From contig CAKQKH010000011.1 in assembly GCA_934248075.1 (NCBI GenBank), positions 1-42,572 on the forward strand: 42,572 bases of DNA, written 5' to 3'. The position numbers and the translations under genes are program-made. This stretch comes from an uncultured Alphaproteobacteria bacterium (GTDB lineage Bacteria; Pseudomonadota; Alphaproteobacteria; RF32; CAG-239). The notes below the pieces were generated by a model. That model ran no database searches. It was given only the letters and a program-made list of their open reading frames with translations, and was not told the origin of the DNA. This document shows, in pieces, positions 1 through 9,215 of the stretch; positions within the stretch are counted from its first letter, which is position 1, and each line of letters opens with the position of its first letter.

Positions 1-49
1 GTCGTCGCCAGATCTTCCAAACATATCCCTCCCTTGTTCTTGTTTGTTC

Positions 50-77
50 GGCTCCGCTTTTGCGGAGCCGTTTTTTT
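50..77 (+). terminator. Rho-independent terminator of a gene upstream of the window
   Basis: An 8-bp perfect G+C-rich stem (GGCTCCGC / GCGGAGCC) with a TTTT loop is followed by G and seven T. It must end a plus-strand gene lying to the left. The first 49 bases are too short to identify that gene. Confidence 0.85.
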
Positions 78-186
78 GTCAGATTTAGTTTGAAATCTTC
101 TTTTTAGTTGCAATTATATAAAAAATCCCTTATACACAATAAAGTTGTATATGATATTTTATAAAACTCTGGATAGAGGTGCTAAA

Positions 187-387
187 ATGCAAGATGACAC
201 AATTCCCTTAACCGATGAGCAAAAACGTTCCATCGGTCGCCGTATTCGCCAATCAAGGATTGAGCATAATTATACAATTGAGGAGCTTGCAAGCCAAATT
301 AAAATGTCGGCGGAGTCTTTGCAGCGCATGGAAGAAGGAGACTTTGAGCTATATAAAGACTCTCTGTCTAAAACTGAGGCGCGATAA
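187..387 (+). CDS. Small XRE/HTH-type DNA-binding protein (66 aa)
   Basis: A short helix-turn-helix protein. After a polar N-terminus the residues GRRIRQSRIEHNYTIEELA and the following IKMSAESLQRMEEGDF form the four-to-five helix pattern of Cro/C1-type HTH domains, close to the RodZ/HTH_25 flavour. I chose the ATG at 187 because AGAGG lies about 8 bases upstream; an in-frame ATG at 145 has no such site. The 3' end overlaps the convergent DUF2207 gene by 20 bases. The protein is essentially only the DNA-binding domain, so it is either a minimal regulator or a remnant of a longer one. No target can be inferred. Confidence 0.6.
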   Translation: MQDDTIPLTDEQKRSIGRRIRQSRIEHNYTIEELASQIKMSAESLQRMEEGDFELYKDSLSKTEAR

Positions 388-2437
388 TCTTAAGCAACAA
401 TTCCATAGCTGACAATTTATTATACTCATTGCCATTGTTTTCCATGAAATCTTTTTCAAGGTCAAGCGCCAAAATTTTAGGTTGTTTGTTGGCTATTTCT
501 CGACCAAGCACAATGCTATCATGATGTTGACACAGATTTTTCTTTGTCTGGCTCAGCTCATTGATATATGTTTTTAACAAGCCGTTTCTTTGTCCGTAAG
601 CGGTTGTAAAGTGTCTGATTGTCAGCAGCGAAGCAATTATCAGGGCAATGCTTCCGAGTGACACTACGGCAGCCATTATTATTACTGTAAGCAATAATAG
701 CGTGCAGCCAAGAGCCTTAAATAAAATATTGCTCCATAATTTTTTGAGCGGACAGGTGCATAGAAAAATTCCCCCGATTAAAGCGGCTGTGCTTGCTGCC
801 AATATGGTAAATACAGCGGCGCTGTTTGTGGCAAGTAAGCTTATAAAAACTTCACCTATGAACACCATGCCCAGACTGAAAAAAAGGTATCCGATATTAA
901 GTTTAACCAAAAATGTGATTAAGTTTTGTCGCAAATCCTTTTCAATTCTTCGGGAAGCCCGTCTAAATTTAAGCATGTTGTTTTTATTAACATTAAGTAC
1001 CAATTCTCCGCCGGTAAACAAGTCCTTTACGGCTTGTTGCTCGCGCAGGCTTAAAGATTTCAGATTGTCTGTGCGTTTTATTAAGAGAATAGTATTATCA
1101 GCTTGTTGAATGTCTATGATATTCTTGCGGTAAAGCTCCAGCAAAAAACAGCCAAAAGACTTTGCGTCATAACGATTAAATGCTAGATATCTCATCATTA
1201 CCGGTGTTTGCGCCAGATGAAATTTAAGTTGTCCTTTGTTGGCGCGAATATATTTCCATGACACCCCAAAAGACACAAAAATAGCCGCAAACATCACCAG
1301 CGACACGTAAATATCGCCAAAATTGTTGATGCTGCGCAAAAGCCTTCTGTCCCAACTTGGTGAGGCAACAATATTTTGTGGCAAAGACACAATCATATGC
1401 AGGCCTTCGCCTATAAATATCGGGCGTCCGGAGGCATATCCCCAAGTGTCGTCCGATGTTTTTATGATATTGGCCGCAGCTGTGTTCAAATTTTGCGGAT
1501 GTCCGATAAGCAGTGTCTGTCCAAGCGGTTCTCCCCCATTTGGCAAACTTAAGGTAGCGCCGGCGCGAGCAACTACCAAATTCCATCGGCTACCTGTAAT
1601 ATCCCAATACAACTCCTTAAAATCGCCATAGTCCCAAATGACGTTGTCCGCCAAATATTCAAACTTATAGGTGTAAACTCCCGGTTCTAACAAATAATTC
1701 TTTTGCGGAACTACTAAAAAGCTGTTTGTGTCTTCTACAAACTTATAATCAATGTCTTGCCCGTTTACTGACACATTAACAAGAGTGTAATCAATGTTTT
1801 GCTTTTCTTTGTTGCGAGAAACAATCTGCTTGGGTAAAGCCAAACTCAATCCGTTGCGAAGTTTTTTCCCATTTGCAACTACCACAACTGTTTCAGAAAA
1901 TTTCAACATTCCGTCCGGCAGCAGATTTATGTTGCTCATCAGATACGGAATATGCTCCATTGCCGGAATATCCACCACCTTATTGTCCGGCGGCAGGGTT
2001 GTTTTAATAATCGGATAATTAGGACTATTCCAGTTTTGCTGTTGTTGTCTTGATGTGTCAGGCAACTGTGGCGCGCCTATGTCTTCACGTTGAGGTTTGT
2101 TTTGCTCTTGCAAATCCAGCCGTCGCAATGCCTGCTCATAAATTTTTTGAAAAGTGCTTTTCTGGGCTTCAGCGGCATTTTGCTGCGCCTGAATGCTCGG
2201 CAAAACTGAGGAGCTTGCAAAAGAAACTTTATTTTTGGGTTGAACCACCACATGCTGAATTCTTTCTTTTAGGAGCTGTTCAATTTCCTGAGCAGATATT
2301 TCTTTTACAATCGGAGCTTCTTTCGGCGGCATTTGTCTTTGCGGAATTTGGCTTTGGTCCAAAATCTCGGTTATTTTGGCTTGTGTAAAAGCTGGAAATG
2401 CCATACTGAAACAAATTGCAAGAAAAATTTTTTTCAT
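368..2437 (-). CDS. DUF2207-family membrane protein with signal peptide (689 aa)
   Basis: A large envelope protein. It has an N-terminal signal peptide (MKKIFLAICFSMAFPAFTQA), then a Gln/Pro-rich linker of about 130 residues, then an extracytoplasmic DUF2207-type region containing PDGMLKFSETVVVVANG and YKFEYLADNVIWDYGDFKELYW. A transmembrane helix (VSLVMFAAIFVSFGVSW) follows, then a soluble segment, and three or four more hydrophobic helices before a cytoplasmic tail. The start at 2437 is preceded by AAAGGTG at good spacing; the reading frame extends further upstream without a ribosome binding site. The family's function is not established. It stands alone, divergent from the glmU-like gene, with promoters probably in the 90-bp gap. 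Confidence 0.75.
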   Translation of the reverse strand: MKKIFLAICFSMAFPAFTQAKITEILDQSQIPQRQMPPKEAPIVKEISAQEIEQLLKERIQHVVVQPKNKVSFASSSVLPSIQAQQNAAEAQKSTFQKIYEQALRRLDLQEQNKPQREDIGAPQLPDTSRQQQQNWNSPNYPIIKTTLPPDNKVVDIPAMEHIPYLMSNINLLPDGMLKFSETVVVVANGKKLRNGLSLALPKQIVSRNKEKQNIDYTLVNVSVNGQDIDYKFVEDTNSFLVVPQKNYLLEPGVYTYKFEYLADNVIWDYGDFKELYWDITGSRWNLVVARAGATLSLPNGGEPLGQTLLIGHPQNLNTAAANIIKTSDDTWGYASGRPIFIGEGLHMIVSLPQNIVASPSWDRRLLRSINNFGDIYVSLVMFAAIFVSFGVSWKYIRANKGQLKFHLAQTPVMMRYLAFNRYDAKSFGCFLLELYRKNIIDIQQADNTILLIKRTDNLKSLSLREQQAVKDLFTGGELVLNVNKNNMLKFRRASRRIEKDLRQNLITFLVKLNIGYLFFSLGMVFIGEVFISLLATNSAAVFTILAASTAALIGGIFLCTCPLKKLWSNILFKALGCTLLLLTVIIMAAVVSLGSIALIIASLLTIRHFTTAYGQRNGLLKTYINELSQTKKNLCQHHDSIVLGREIANKQPKILALDLEKDFMENNGNEYNKLSAMELLLKIIAPQF

Positions 2438-2527
2438 AAAATGCACCTTTGTTAACAAATAAAATATAATTGTAGTATAAAGTGAAGTTATTAAAAAGTT
2501 ATAAAATTTATACAAGGAGTTTTGTTT

Positions 2528-3268
2528 ATGACTAATGTTGCAGCAATTATTCTCGGAGCCGGCAAGGGTACCAGAATGAAATCCAGCTTGCCTAAGGTTT
2601 TGATGCCAGTTGACGGCAAACCGATGATTCGCCACATTATTGATACTTTGAAAGAAGTTAATGTTGATAAGATTGTAACCGTAATTGCTCCCGACGGCGA
2701 TTTAGTAAAAAAAGAAGTCGCCCCCTATCCGACTTGTGTGCAGGAAAAACAGCTAGGCACCGGACACGCCGTATGCTCGGCTCGTTCGGAGTTGTGCGGA
2801 TATAAAGGAGATGTTTTGGTTATTTTCGGCGATCAGCCGCTATACACTAAAGATACCATCAAAAAGTTGCTGAAAAAACGCGCGGAAGGTTTCTCCGTCG
2901 TTTGTTTGGGTTTTAGGCCCAAAGATCCGGCTCGTTATGGACGTTTGATTATGAACAAAGGTAATTTGGAGCGTATTGTCGAATACAAAGACGCGACAGA
3001 TGAAGAAAAAGCTATCAATTTCTGCAATTCTGGCATGATGTGTTTTGATGGTGAAAAATTATTTGAAATTTTGGGTGCAATCAGTAATGAAAATGCGGCT
3101 GGAGAATATTATCTTACAGATGCCGTAGAAGTTGCTTTGCGTATGGGTCTTAAATGCAGTGCTGTTGAATGTCCGGTTGAGGAGGCTTCTGCGGCAAACA
3201 CTTTAGAAGAGCTTGCCTATTTGGAAGAGCTGGTTAAACAACGGAAAACAAAAGCGGCAAAGAAATGA
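2528..3268 (+). CDS. GlmU-type N-acetylglucosamine-1-phosphate uridylyltransferase, pyrophosphorylase domain only (246 aa)
   Basis: A nucleotidyltransferase of the GlmU N-terminal (GT-A-like) family, predicted to make UDP-GlcNAc or a related UDP-sugar in the cytoplasm. The signature LGAGKGTRMKSSLPKVLMPV is at residues about 9-28, EKQLGTGHAV follows at about 73, FGDQPLY near residue 100 carries the metal-binding Asp, and NSGMMCF and AAGEYYLTDAVE are typical later motifs. The protein ends with a Lys-rich tail near residue 246, so the left-handed beta-helix acetyltransferase domain of full GlmU (about 450 aa) is absent. The start at 2528 has AAGGAG 8 bases upstream; a TTG two codons earlier is less likely. 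Its stop overlaps the next gene's ATG (ATGA), so the two are translationally coupled. Confidence 0.85.
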   Translation: MTNVAAIILGAGKGTRMKSSLPKVLMPVDGKPMIRHIIDTLKEVNVDKIVTVIAPDGDLVKKEVAPYPTCVQEKQLGTGHAVCSARSELCGYKGDVLVIFGDQPLYTKDTIKKLLKKRAEGFSVVCLGFRPKDPARYGRLIMNKGNLERIVEYKDATDEEKAINFCNSGMMCFDGEKLFEILGAISNENAAGEYYLTDAVEVALRMGLKCSAVECPVEEASAANTLEELAYLEELVKQRKTKAAKK

Positions 3269-3729
3269 CATTTTTGCGTAATCACTGGTTTGGCCTATTG
3301 GTTGGAACAGTTACATTCGTATTTATGATTTTATTTGTTCTGATTTTATTATCACCGCGCCAAGATGCTCGGCGGCGCGGTTTTATACCATGTACGGAAA
3401 CTATGGCCGAAGAGTTGTTGTCATGTTCGGGCAACAAGCTTGGCTGCCTGTTTTCGGCCATAATCGCCAACAGTTGGTGCGATATCAAAGTGGTTGGGCG
3501 CGGCTTGTCCGGCTGGATAAGCGGAAAGCAAAAAACTCCCTGGAGCAATTATATATTTGTTCCCGAAATTTCGGCAGATGCTTTTTTTGATGAAAATGCC
3601 CGTGAAGCTTATTTAAAAATAAGTCCTGACATTAGGAGCGAGATGCAAAAATTGCAGAAATTAAATGAGGAATTGGAAAATGCAGAAAACAATGAACAAC
3701 AAGTTGACCCAAAATTGCCGACCGAATAA
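3265..3729 (+). CDS. Single-pass membrane protein of unknown function (154 aa)
   Basis: Not recognised. One strong N-terminal transmembrane helix (about residues 9-30, LLVGTVTFVFMILFVLILL) is followed by a soluble domain with four cysteines in positions about 42-72 (PCTET, LSCSGNKLGC, NSWCDIK), suggestive of disulfides outside the cytoplasm, and a charged C-terminal helix rich in Glu/Asn/Gln. It starts inside the stop of the glmU-like gene and its end overlaps the start of pepF, so the three genes form a tight operon. It may be a membrane partner of one of them, but nothing in the sequence proves this. Confidence 0.65.
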   Translation: MTFLRNHWFGLLVGTVTFVFMILFVLILLSPRQDARRRGFIPCTETMAEELLSCSGNKLGCLFSAIIANSWCDIKVVGRGLSGWISGKQKTPWSNYIFVPEISADAFFDENAREAYLKISPDIRSEMQKLQKLNEELENAENNEQQVDPKLPTE

Positions 3730-5515
3730 TCTTCCGGCATGGAATTTGGCAGATCTATATCAAGGTATTGATGACCCTAAAATTAGCAAAGACTTGTTGA
3801 CATATAAAAATCTTAACAAGAAACTTGCTCGAGAATATAAAGGCAAGTTGGCGGAGCTATCGGCTGATGATTTTTATAAATCGCTGCAACTGGTGGAAAA
3901 AACCAGCATTATAGGCAATGCTTTGGGTGTCTTTGCGTATTTGAATATGGTCACGCAAATGAAAAACCAACAAGCGGTAGCTTTTTATCAAAATATTGAT
4001 GAAAAAATGACCGAAGCGGCCAAACCGGCTATCTTTTATACTTTGGAAGTGAACCAACTGCCGGAAGATAAGTTTAAGGAATTATTGAAAGATAAAAAAG
4101 TCGCGACTTATCGTCCGTTTTTGGAGCGGGTACGGCGTTTTAAGGCGCATGAATTGCCGGAAGCGCAGGAGGAAATATTTCTTGATAAATCTGTTACCTC
4201 CGGTTCAGCCTGGCGTCGTCTGTACGATGAACACTCTGCCAAATTAGTTTATACTGTTGACGGCCAACAATATAATGATGCCGAGATCTCCAAGTTGTTG
4301 CAAGACAAAGACGCTGCCGTACGGGAAAAGGCTGGCAAAGAGCTAAATCGCGTCAGCAAAGAAAATTCGGCGTTATTTACATTTATATATAATATGATTG
4401 TTAAAGATAAGGCAATCAGTGATAATCATCGCAAATACAAAACACCGGTTGCGTCGCGCAATTTGGATAATCAGGTTGATGATAAGGCGTTGGACGCTTT
4501 GGTTAATTCTGTAAGAGCCCAATATCACAATATATCTGATCGCTTTTATAAGTTAAAAGCCAAATGGCTGGGGGTGAAGAAGATTCAATATTGGGATAGA
4601 AACGCGCCCTTGCCGTTTGCCGATGATAAGCATTATACCTGGGAAGAGAGTGTAGATATTGTTCTGGCGGCTTATGCCAAATTTTCTCCCCAGTGGCGAA
4701 AATTGGCTTTGCCGTTTTTTAATCCTGAGCATTCATGGATAGATGTGCCGCCGCGCGACGGTAAGCGTAGCGGTGCTTTTGCTATGCCCATGCCGGCTAA
4801 ATATCACCCTTATTTGATGTTGAATTTTGTCGGCAAACAAAATGATGTTCTGACACTGGCGCATGAGCTTGGCCATGGTTGTCATATGCGCCTGAGCATA
4901 AAACAGGGCGAGCTTAACGAGGATACGCCGATGACTTTGGCGGAGGTTGCCTCTGTTTTTGCCGAGATGATGACTTTTCAGTCGCTGTTGGAAGAGTTAG
5001 ATGATGACCGCGCCAAATTATGCCTGATTGCCGGCAAAGTTAACGATATGATTAATACTTCGTTGCGGCAGATAGCGTTTCATTGCTTTGAAACCCGTGT
5101 TCATCGCGAACGCCAAAACAGTGAGCTGTCCGCAGAAAGAATAGAAGAAATTTGGTTAGATGAAATGCGCACCAGTTTGGGCGAGCATGTGATTGTTGAT
5201 GACGATAGTCGGGCAATTTGGCCGATTGTCAGTCACTTCTTCCATAGTCCGTTTTATGTTTATGCCTATTCGTTTGCCGATTGTCTGGTTAACTCTCTGT
5301 ATCAGGTTTATCGAGAGGGCAGTGTCAAGGATTTTCCTGATAAATATATGCAAATGCTGTCGCAGACAGGCGTCAAACGTTATGACCAGTTACTTAAGCC
5401 GTTTGGTCTTGATGCCAAAGCTCCGGAATTTTGGAACAAAGGTTTGAGCTTGATTTCATCTTATATTGATGAGTTGGAACGTTTGGATAAAAAAATAAGC
5501 AAAAAATCCAAATAG
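3680..5515 (+). CDS. pepF: Oligoendopeptidase F family (M3B) zinc metallopeptidase (611 aa)
   Basis: A cytoplasmic zinc endopeptidase that cleaves short peptides. The catalytic HELGH motif lies near residue 395, followed by the family's GCHM continuation, and the third zinc ligand is expected in TLAEVASVFAEM about 30 residues later. The N-terminal half (WNLADLYQGIDDPKISKDL) and the closing FWNKGLSLISSYIDELE are typical of PepF/M3 proteins, and the length is normal. Three ATGs are possible (3665, 3680, 3692); 3680 has GAGG about 9 bases upstream inside the preceding gene. It is last in the glmU-like operon and is followed by a hairpin terminator. Confidence 0.88.
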   Translation: MQKTMNNKLTQNCRPNNLPAWNLADLYQGIDDPKISKDLLTYKNLNKKLAREYKGKLAELSADDFYKSLQLVEKTSIIGNALGVFAYLNMVTQMKNQQAVAFYQNIDEKMTEAAKPAIFYTLEVNQLPEDKFKELLKDKKVATYRPFLERVRRFKAHELPEAQEEIFLDKSVTSGSAWRRLYDEHSAKLVYTVDGQQYNDAEISKLLQDKDAAVREKAGKELNRVSKENSALFTFIYNMIVKDKAISDNHRKYKTPVASRNLDNQVDDKALDALVNSVRAQYHNISDRFYKLKAKWLGVKKIQYWDRNAPLPFADDKHYTWEESVDIVLAAYAKFSPQWRKLALPFFNPEHSWIDVPPRDGKRSGAFAMPMPAKYHPYLMLNFVGKQNDVLTLAHELGHGCHMRLSIKQGELNEDTPMTLAEVASVFAEMMTFQSLLEELDDDRAKLCLIAGKVNDMINTSLRQIAFHCFETRVHRERQNSELSAERIEEIWLDEMRTSLGEHVIVDDDSRAIWPIVSHFFHSPFYVYAYSFADCLVNSLYQVYREGSVKDFPDKYMQMLSQTGVKRYDQLLKPFGLDAKAPEFWNKGLSLISSYIDELERLDKKISKKSK

Positions 5516-5520
5516 TTAAT

Positions 5521-5554
5521 AAAGCCTCCGATATTCGGGGGCTTTATCTTTTTT
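5521..5554 (+). terminator. Terminator of the pepF operon
   Basis: An 11-bp stem (AAAGCCTCCGA / TCGGGGGCTTT, one G-T pair) with a 3-base loop, followed by ATCTTTTTT. The convergent VirB8-like gene ends within it, so the hairpin may also serve the minus strand, although its stop codon lies in the stem. Confidence 0.8.
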
Positions 5555-6317
5555 CAACGATTGCTTTGGCTGAGTTTAGGTAAGATTCGCTCTGACTGTT
5601 ACTACCGGCGTAACCCAAGGAATAGTTTTGGATTTTTACTCCGTATGGGTTGCGGTTATATGTGTTTTTGTCGGCATCAAAAGCAAAGTCTTTTTGGCTG
5701 ATTCTTATATACGCCCGCCATACGGCAGTGGCAGGTGTGGAATTGTTTTGTGTCGTGGTGGATATGGTAAATTGGGCGCTCCATAAATTGGGAGATAATT
5801 GCTTTATCCAGTTGATTTCAACTTGTCTGACCATTTGCATGGCGACCAGCTTTGCAATTTGTTTTTGATCCATCTTATAAATAAATTGCTGATATACTTT
5901 ATCGCTGGATAATTGGTAAAATTCTGAATTTTTGTTCCATCTATACGCCAAATCAGCGTACGAAAACGGAATTTCATGTCGTAATACTATATAGCGCCGC
6001 AATGCGCTTTCAATTAGTAATTGCTGAGCTGATGTCGAGATTTCATTGGGCGGCACCATATACAGGCTGCTATTATGTTCCTGAGCCGAATATAAAATCG
6101 GGCCGGCTGATCGCAGGGGCAACAAAACATAGATAGTGGTGGCCAGCATCATGGATAAGCAAATACTGAACGCTCCGAATATCACCATAATTCTTGATGT
6201 CCACAAATATCGTCTCTCGGGAATGGCGCCGATGTTCACGTCGGTCGGAAATTTTCCCAAAATATCCGGACTTTTCTTGTCTTTATGGCGAAATAAAAGA
6301 ACGAACCATTCAGGCAT
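5544..6317 (-). CDS. VirB8-like inner-membrane protein, copy 2 (257 aa)
   Basis: Predicted bitopic inner-membrane component of a type IV secretion-like machine. A cytoplasmic N-terminus with ERRYLWTSRI at about 32-41 leads into one transmembrane helix (about 43-67), then a periplasmic NTF2-like domain. That domain ends with NPYG at residues 223-226, followed by VKIQNYSL, matching the conserved NPxG turn of VirB8 proteins. A good Shine-Dalgarno (AGGA) precedes the ATG. It lies 11 bases downstream of a paralogue sharing the N-terminal motif and the NPxG block, so the pair is a tandem duplication and probably a hetero-oligomer. No other VirB genes are in the window, so the full system must be elsewhere or reduced. 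Confidence 0.65.
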   Translation of the reverse strand: MPEWFVLLFRHKDKKSPDILGKFPTDVNIGAIPERRYLWTSRIMVIFGAFSICLSMMLATTIYVLLPLRSAGPILYSAQEHNSSLYMVPPNEISTSAQQLLIESALRRYIVLRHEIPFSYADLAYRWNKNSEFYQLSSDKVYQQFIYKMDQKQIAKLVAMQMVRQVEINWIKQLSPNLWSAQFTISTTTQNNSTPATAVWRAYIRISQKDFAFDADKNTYNRNPYGVKIQNYSLGYAGSNSQSESYLNSAKAIVEKR

Positions 6318-6328
6318 GGGCGCCGTTC

Positions 6329-7108
6329 CTAATAAGCATATTTCTGGCTGCGGGCGTCTAGCGCCGTGTTAAGGTAGCTTTCCGGCTCGTCCGGTGTCCC
6401 CACATAAGATAAAGAATAGTTCAGAACCAAAAAGCCGAAAGGATTCATCTCTCGTTGCTGACGGTTGGCATAATTAATGGTGGTGAAAGCCACCCTCAGA
6501 TACGCTCGCCAAATATTGATAATCGGTAGTGTTTCATCTGGATAATAGTCCATGGTTATAAATTGCGCTTGCCACAATCCGCGAGACACCGGTTTTATCC
6601 ATTCGACCTCAACCATGCGCACCAAGGAGCGTAGTCGAAATTGCCTGATGTTGTTTTGGACATCATTGGTTGCAAAATTTTGAAACACCTGTCTGGTCGA
6701 GAGCCAATATAGTTTGGAGCCAGCCGTCCAACGGTTGACAAGCTCATCGTAATCACTGCTGATGACATGGCGCAACATGATATATTCTTCAATATACTGT
6801 TCCGCAATCAAATCCTGAACCGGCGCTATTTTTTCCTGTCGCTCAATCAGATCCAGCCGGCTGAAATAATTATTGGTTTGCAAAAGGCGTGGATATGCGC
6901 CTCTCTGCGGCAGCAGCAAATAAATCGTGCTGGCAAACATCATTGAAAAACATATGCTTATGCAAGCAAAAATCACTAATATGCGTGATGTCCAAAGATA
7001 TCGCCGCTCCGGCATTGCGCCGACATGGACATGCTCCGGATACGCTCCGAGTTTATCCGGACTTTGTTTCTCTTTGTATTTAAAAACCGTTTGCAAAATG
7101 TCAAGCAT
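6329..7108 (-). CDS. VirB8-like inner-membrane protein, copy 1 (259 aa)
   Basis: First gene of the two-gene VirB8-like operon. Architecture matches its neighbour: KEKQSPDKLGAYPEHVHVGA then PERRYLWTSRI before a single transmembrane helix (about residues 42-68), then a periplasmic domain with NPFG at 222-225 followed by FLVLNYSLSYVG. The paralogues are most alike in the N-terminal 70 residues and the last 40, and diverge in the middle. It is transcribed away from the TolC-like lipoprotein gene through a 170-bp shared promoter region, suggesting that inner- and outer-membrane parts of one machine are encoded together. The family call rests on the NPxG motif and topology. Confidence 0.65.
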   Translation of the reverse strand: MLDILQTVFKYKEKQSPDKLGAYPEHVHVGAMPERRYLWTSRILVIFACISICFSMMFASTIYLLLPQRGAYPRLLQTNNYFSRLDLIERQEKIAPVQDLIAEQYIEEYIMLRHVISSDYDELVNRWTAGSKLYWLSTRQVFQNFATNDVQNNIRQFRLRSLVRMVEVEWIKPVSRGLWQAQFITMDYYPDETLPIINIWRAYLRVAFTTINYANRQQREMNPFGFLVLNYSLSYVGTPDEPESYLNTALDARSQKYAY

Positions 7109-7281
7109 GGATTCCTCTGGCGAAAATAGCGTGCATCTTTAGTGGCATTATGGCAGACAAACTTATCTATTTTATTAATTTTTATACATCAAAGTTGAAT
7201 AAAAGCAAATAAATACTATTAATATTCAAATTATTGGTATAATCTGCAAGCATAAAAGAAGTGCACTTATAGGATATGATT

Positions 7282-9192
7282 ATGAAAAAAACGCTGTTTT
7301 CTTTGTTGTTTGCGGTTGCCGCATTGGGAGCGTGTTCGGGGCAAGATGATGTTCAGGTGTCCAACGCTATGGCCGTTCCGGCGCCGGTTGCCTACACCGA
7401 TTGGGATCGGGCGATTCGGGTAGATGCAGATATGCAGACTATGTATGCCGCCACTCCCCGAAAGATTGAAAAACCCATAGATATGTATATGGCAATGGCT
7501 TTGACCCTGAAATATAATTACACTCGTCGGGTTGTCAGCTATCAGCAAAGTTTGATGGAGGTCGGCAAATCGCCAGCCAATCGTTTGCCGGAGATTTTCT
7601 CTTCTGCCGGTTATGTCAATGCCGCCAATCATTCGGCGATGGATTCTGAACTCAAGCTGGCTTGGAACATCTTAGACGTCGGCACAGTGTATTATCAAAC
7701 ACAAGACGCCAAATTTCAGACCGGCGTGGCCTATGAGCAGAGCCGCAAAGTGATTCACAATCTCTTGCAAGAAACCAGAGTTCTATATTGGAAAACCCTG
7801 ACTGCGCAACGGCTGCTGCCGACTATTGATGATATGATAGAATATATGACGCTTGAGGTTGATGAGCTTAATTCTCAGGCCAAAGAGTTGGCGCAATCCG
7901 GTCAGAGTTTGAGTATGCCTGATCTGGTAAAAAAACGCAAATATATGGAATCTGTGAAAAAACTATCATCGCTCAAGCGAGATTTAGAGACGGCGGAAGT
8001 GCGGCTGGCTTCATTGATGGGATTCCACCCGTCCACGGAGTTTAAGCTCGTCGGCAAGGAATATGGCAATTTTGAGTTGCCTGATATCAAGAGTTCTTTG
8101 TCAGAAATGGAGTGGTTGGCGCTGACTAACCGTCCTGAACTTCGAGTTCGCGATATGGTAACCAATATTGAGGAGGTAAAAGCCTCGTTTCGCATTTTGC
8201 AGGATCCGGGTCTAAATAAGTACAAAAACGATCCGGCCTATTATAATCGCGTTTGGGCCAAAAAAGCTCAAAAGCTTGGTCTGAGCATATTTGAAGATTT
8301 GCGCAATCCCAAGGAGGCTGAGCTTGAAACTTTGCGCCGCCAACGCATGACCAATTTGGTTCTGAGTCAGGTATATGTTTCTTGGGCGCGTTATATGTCG
8401 GCTCTTGAGGACTATCAGATCAGCAGCGAGCTGGCTAACGTGTCTGAAGATATTGCCGAGGACACCAGCGTAAAAGACGGTAGCAAAGCTGAAAAGAGCC
8501 AGTTGGAATCTGCCCGAGCAATTGAAGACGAGGTCAAAGCGATGTTGGCTTATGTAGATTTGCAAGATGCTTTGGGCAATTTGTACTCCAGTATCGGAAT
8601 GGATGCGATTCCTTATTATATGCTGGGTGAAAAACCGTCTAAAATTGCGGTATATTTACGTGGTGTGCTGGAAAAATGGCGTCATGGCGACTTTTTGCCG
8701 GATAATCGCCCATATTTGTTAAATGTTCCGACCAAGCGGCCGCCGGTAAATTTGTCTTCGGCGCGGTTGATGCCGGATATCAGTGTGGAAAGCGGACAGA
8801 GAATAGAAATTACGATTCCTAAAGCCGTGTTTAATAAGATGAATTTTGAGGGCAAAACCACGGCTAAAGCCGGATTGATAGACGATTCGCCGTTGCCTGA
8901 TTGGTTGTTTTTTGATGAACAAACCCGCACTTTCAGCGGAACCGCCATGCCCGGTGCGAAAGGCGAATATAACATCAAGGTTTATGTGAGTGATGAAAAC
9001 GGCACCACTGGTTATTTAACCTTCAAGATTAAAATCATTGATGTCTATGTTCCCTCGTTGCGAGTAACAGGGCTTACGCCGGGGCGCAAAGCCACAATCC
9101 TTAAGCGTTGTGTTGGTGCGCAATGCACAGATGCCTATGTTGCTGACAGCATAATCGGCGAAGATGTGGTCGTAAATCCGCAAACTCGCTAA
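7282..9192 (+). CDS. TolC-like outer-membrane efflux lipoprotein with C-terminal Ig-like domain (636 aa)
   Basis: A lipoprotein: MKKTLFSLLFAVAALGAC with the acylated Cys at residue 18. Residues about 50-450 are long amphipathic helices of the outer-membrane-efflux (TolC/OprM) type, including KVIHNLLQETRVLYWKTLTA and the family-typical EWLALTNRPELRVRD. Residues about 500-600 form an added domain (LPDWLFFDEQTRTFSGTAMP, then YNIKVYVSDENGTTGYLTFKI) matching the He_PIG/cadherin-like Ig fold. Ordinary TolC proteins of about 450 aa end before such a domain. The ATG at 7282 is chosen over 7276 because AGGA lies 7 bases upstream. Its terminator follows immediately. The divergent VirB8-like pair suggests a joint role across the envelope. 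Confidence 0.75.
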   Translation: MKKTLFSLLFAVAALGACSGQDDVQVSNAMAVPAPVAYTDWDRAIRVDADMQTMYAATPRKIEKPIDMYMAMALTLKYNYTRRVVSYQQSLMEVGKSPANRLPEIFSSAGYVNAANHSAMDSELKLAWNILDVGTVYYQTQDAKFQTGVAYEQSRKVIHNLLQETRVLYWKTLTAQRLLPTIDDMIEYMTLEVDELNSQAKELAQSGQSLSMPDLVKKRKYMESVKKLSSLKRDLETAEVRLASLMGFHPSTEFKLVGKEYGNFELPDIKSSLSEMEWLALTNRPELRVRDMVTNIEEVKASFRILQDPGLNKYKNDPAYYNRVWAKKAQKLGLSIFEDLRNPKEAELETLRRQRMTNLVLSQVYVSWARYMSALEDYQISSELANVSEDIAEDTSVKDGSKAEKSQLESARAIEDEVKAMLAYVDLQDALGNLYSSIGMDAIPYYMLGEKPSKIAVYLRGVLEKWRHGDFLPDNRPYLLNVPTKRPPVNLSSARLMPDISVESGQRIEITIPKAVFNKMNFEGKTTAKAGLIDDSPLPDWLFFDEQTRTFSGTAMPGAKGEYNIKVYVSDENGTTGYLTFKIKIIDVYVPSLRVTGLTPGRKATILKRCVGAQCTDAYVADSIIGEDVVVNPQTR

Positions 9193-9215
9193 ATTTTGCG
9201 AATCATGCGATTCGA

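Noticed and set aside
648..1109. Plus-strand ORFs inside the DUF2207, secDF and nrdD genes
   Set aside because: They are antisense shadows with low-complexity or basic composition and no ribosome binding sites.
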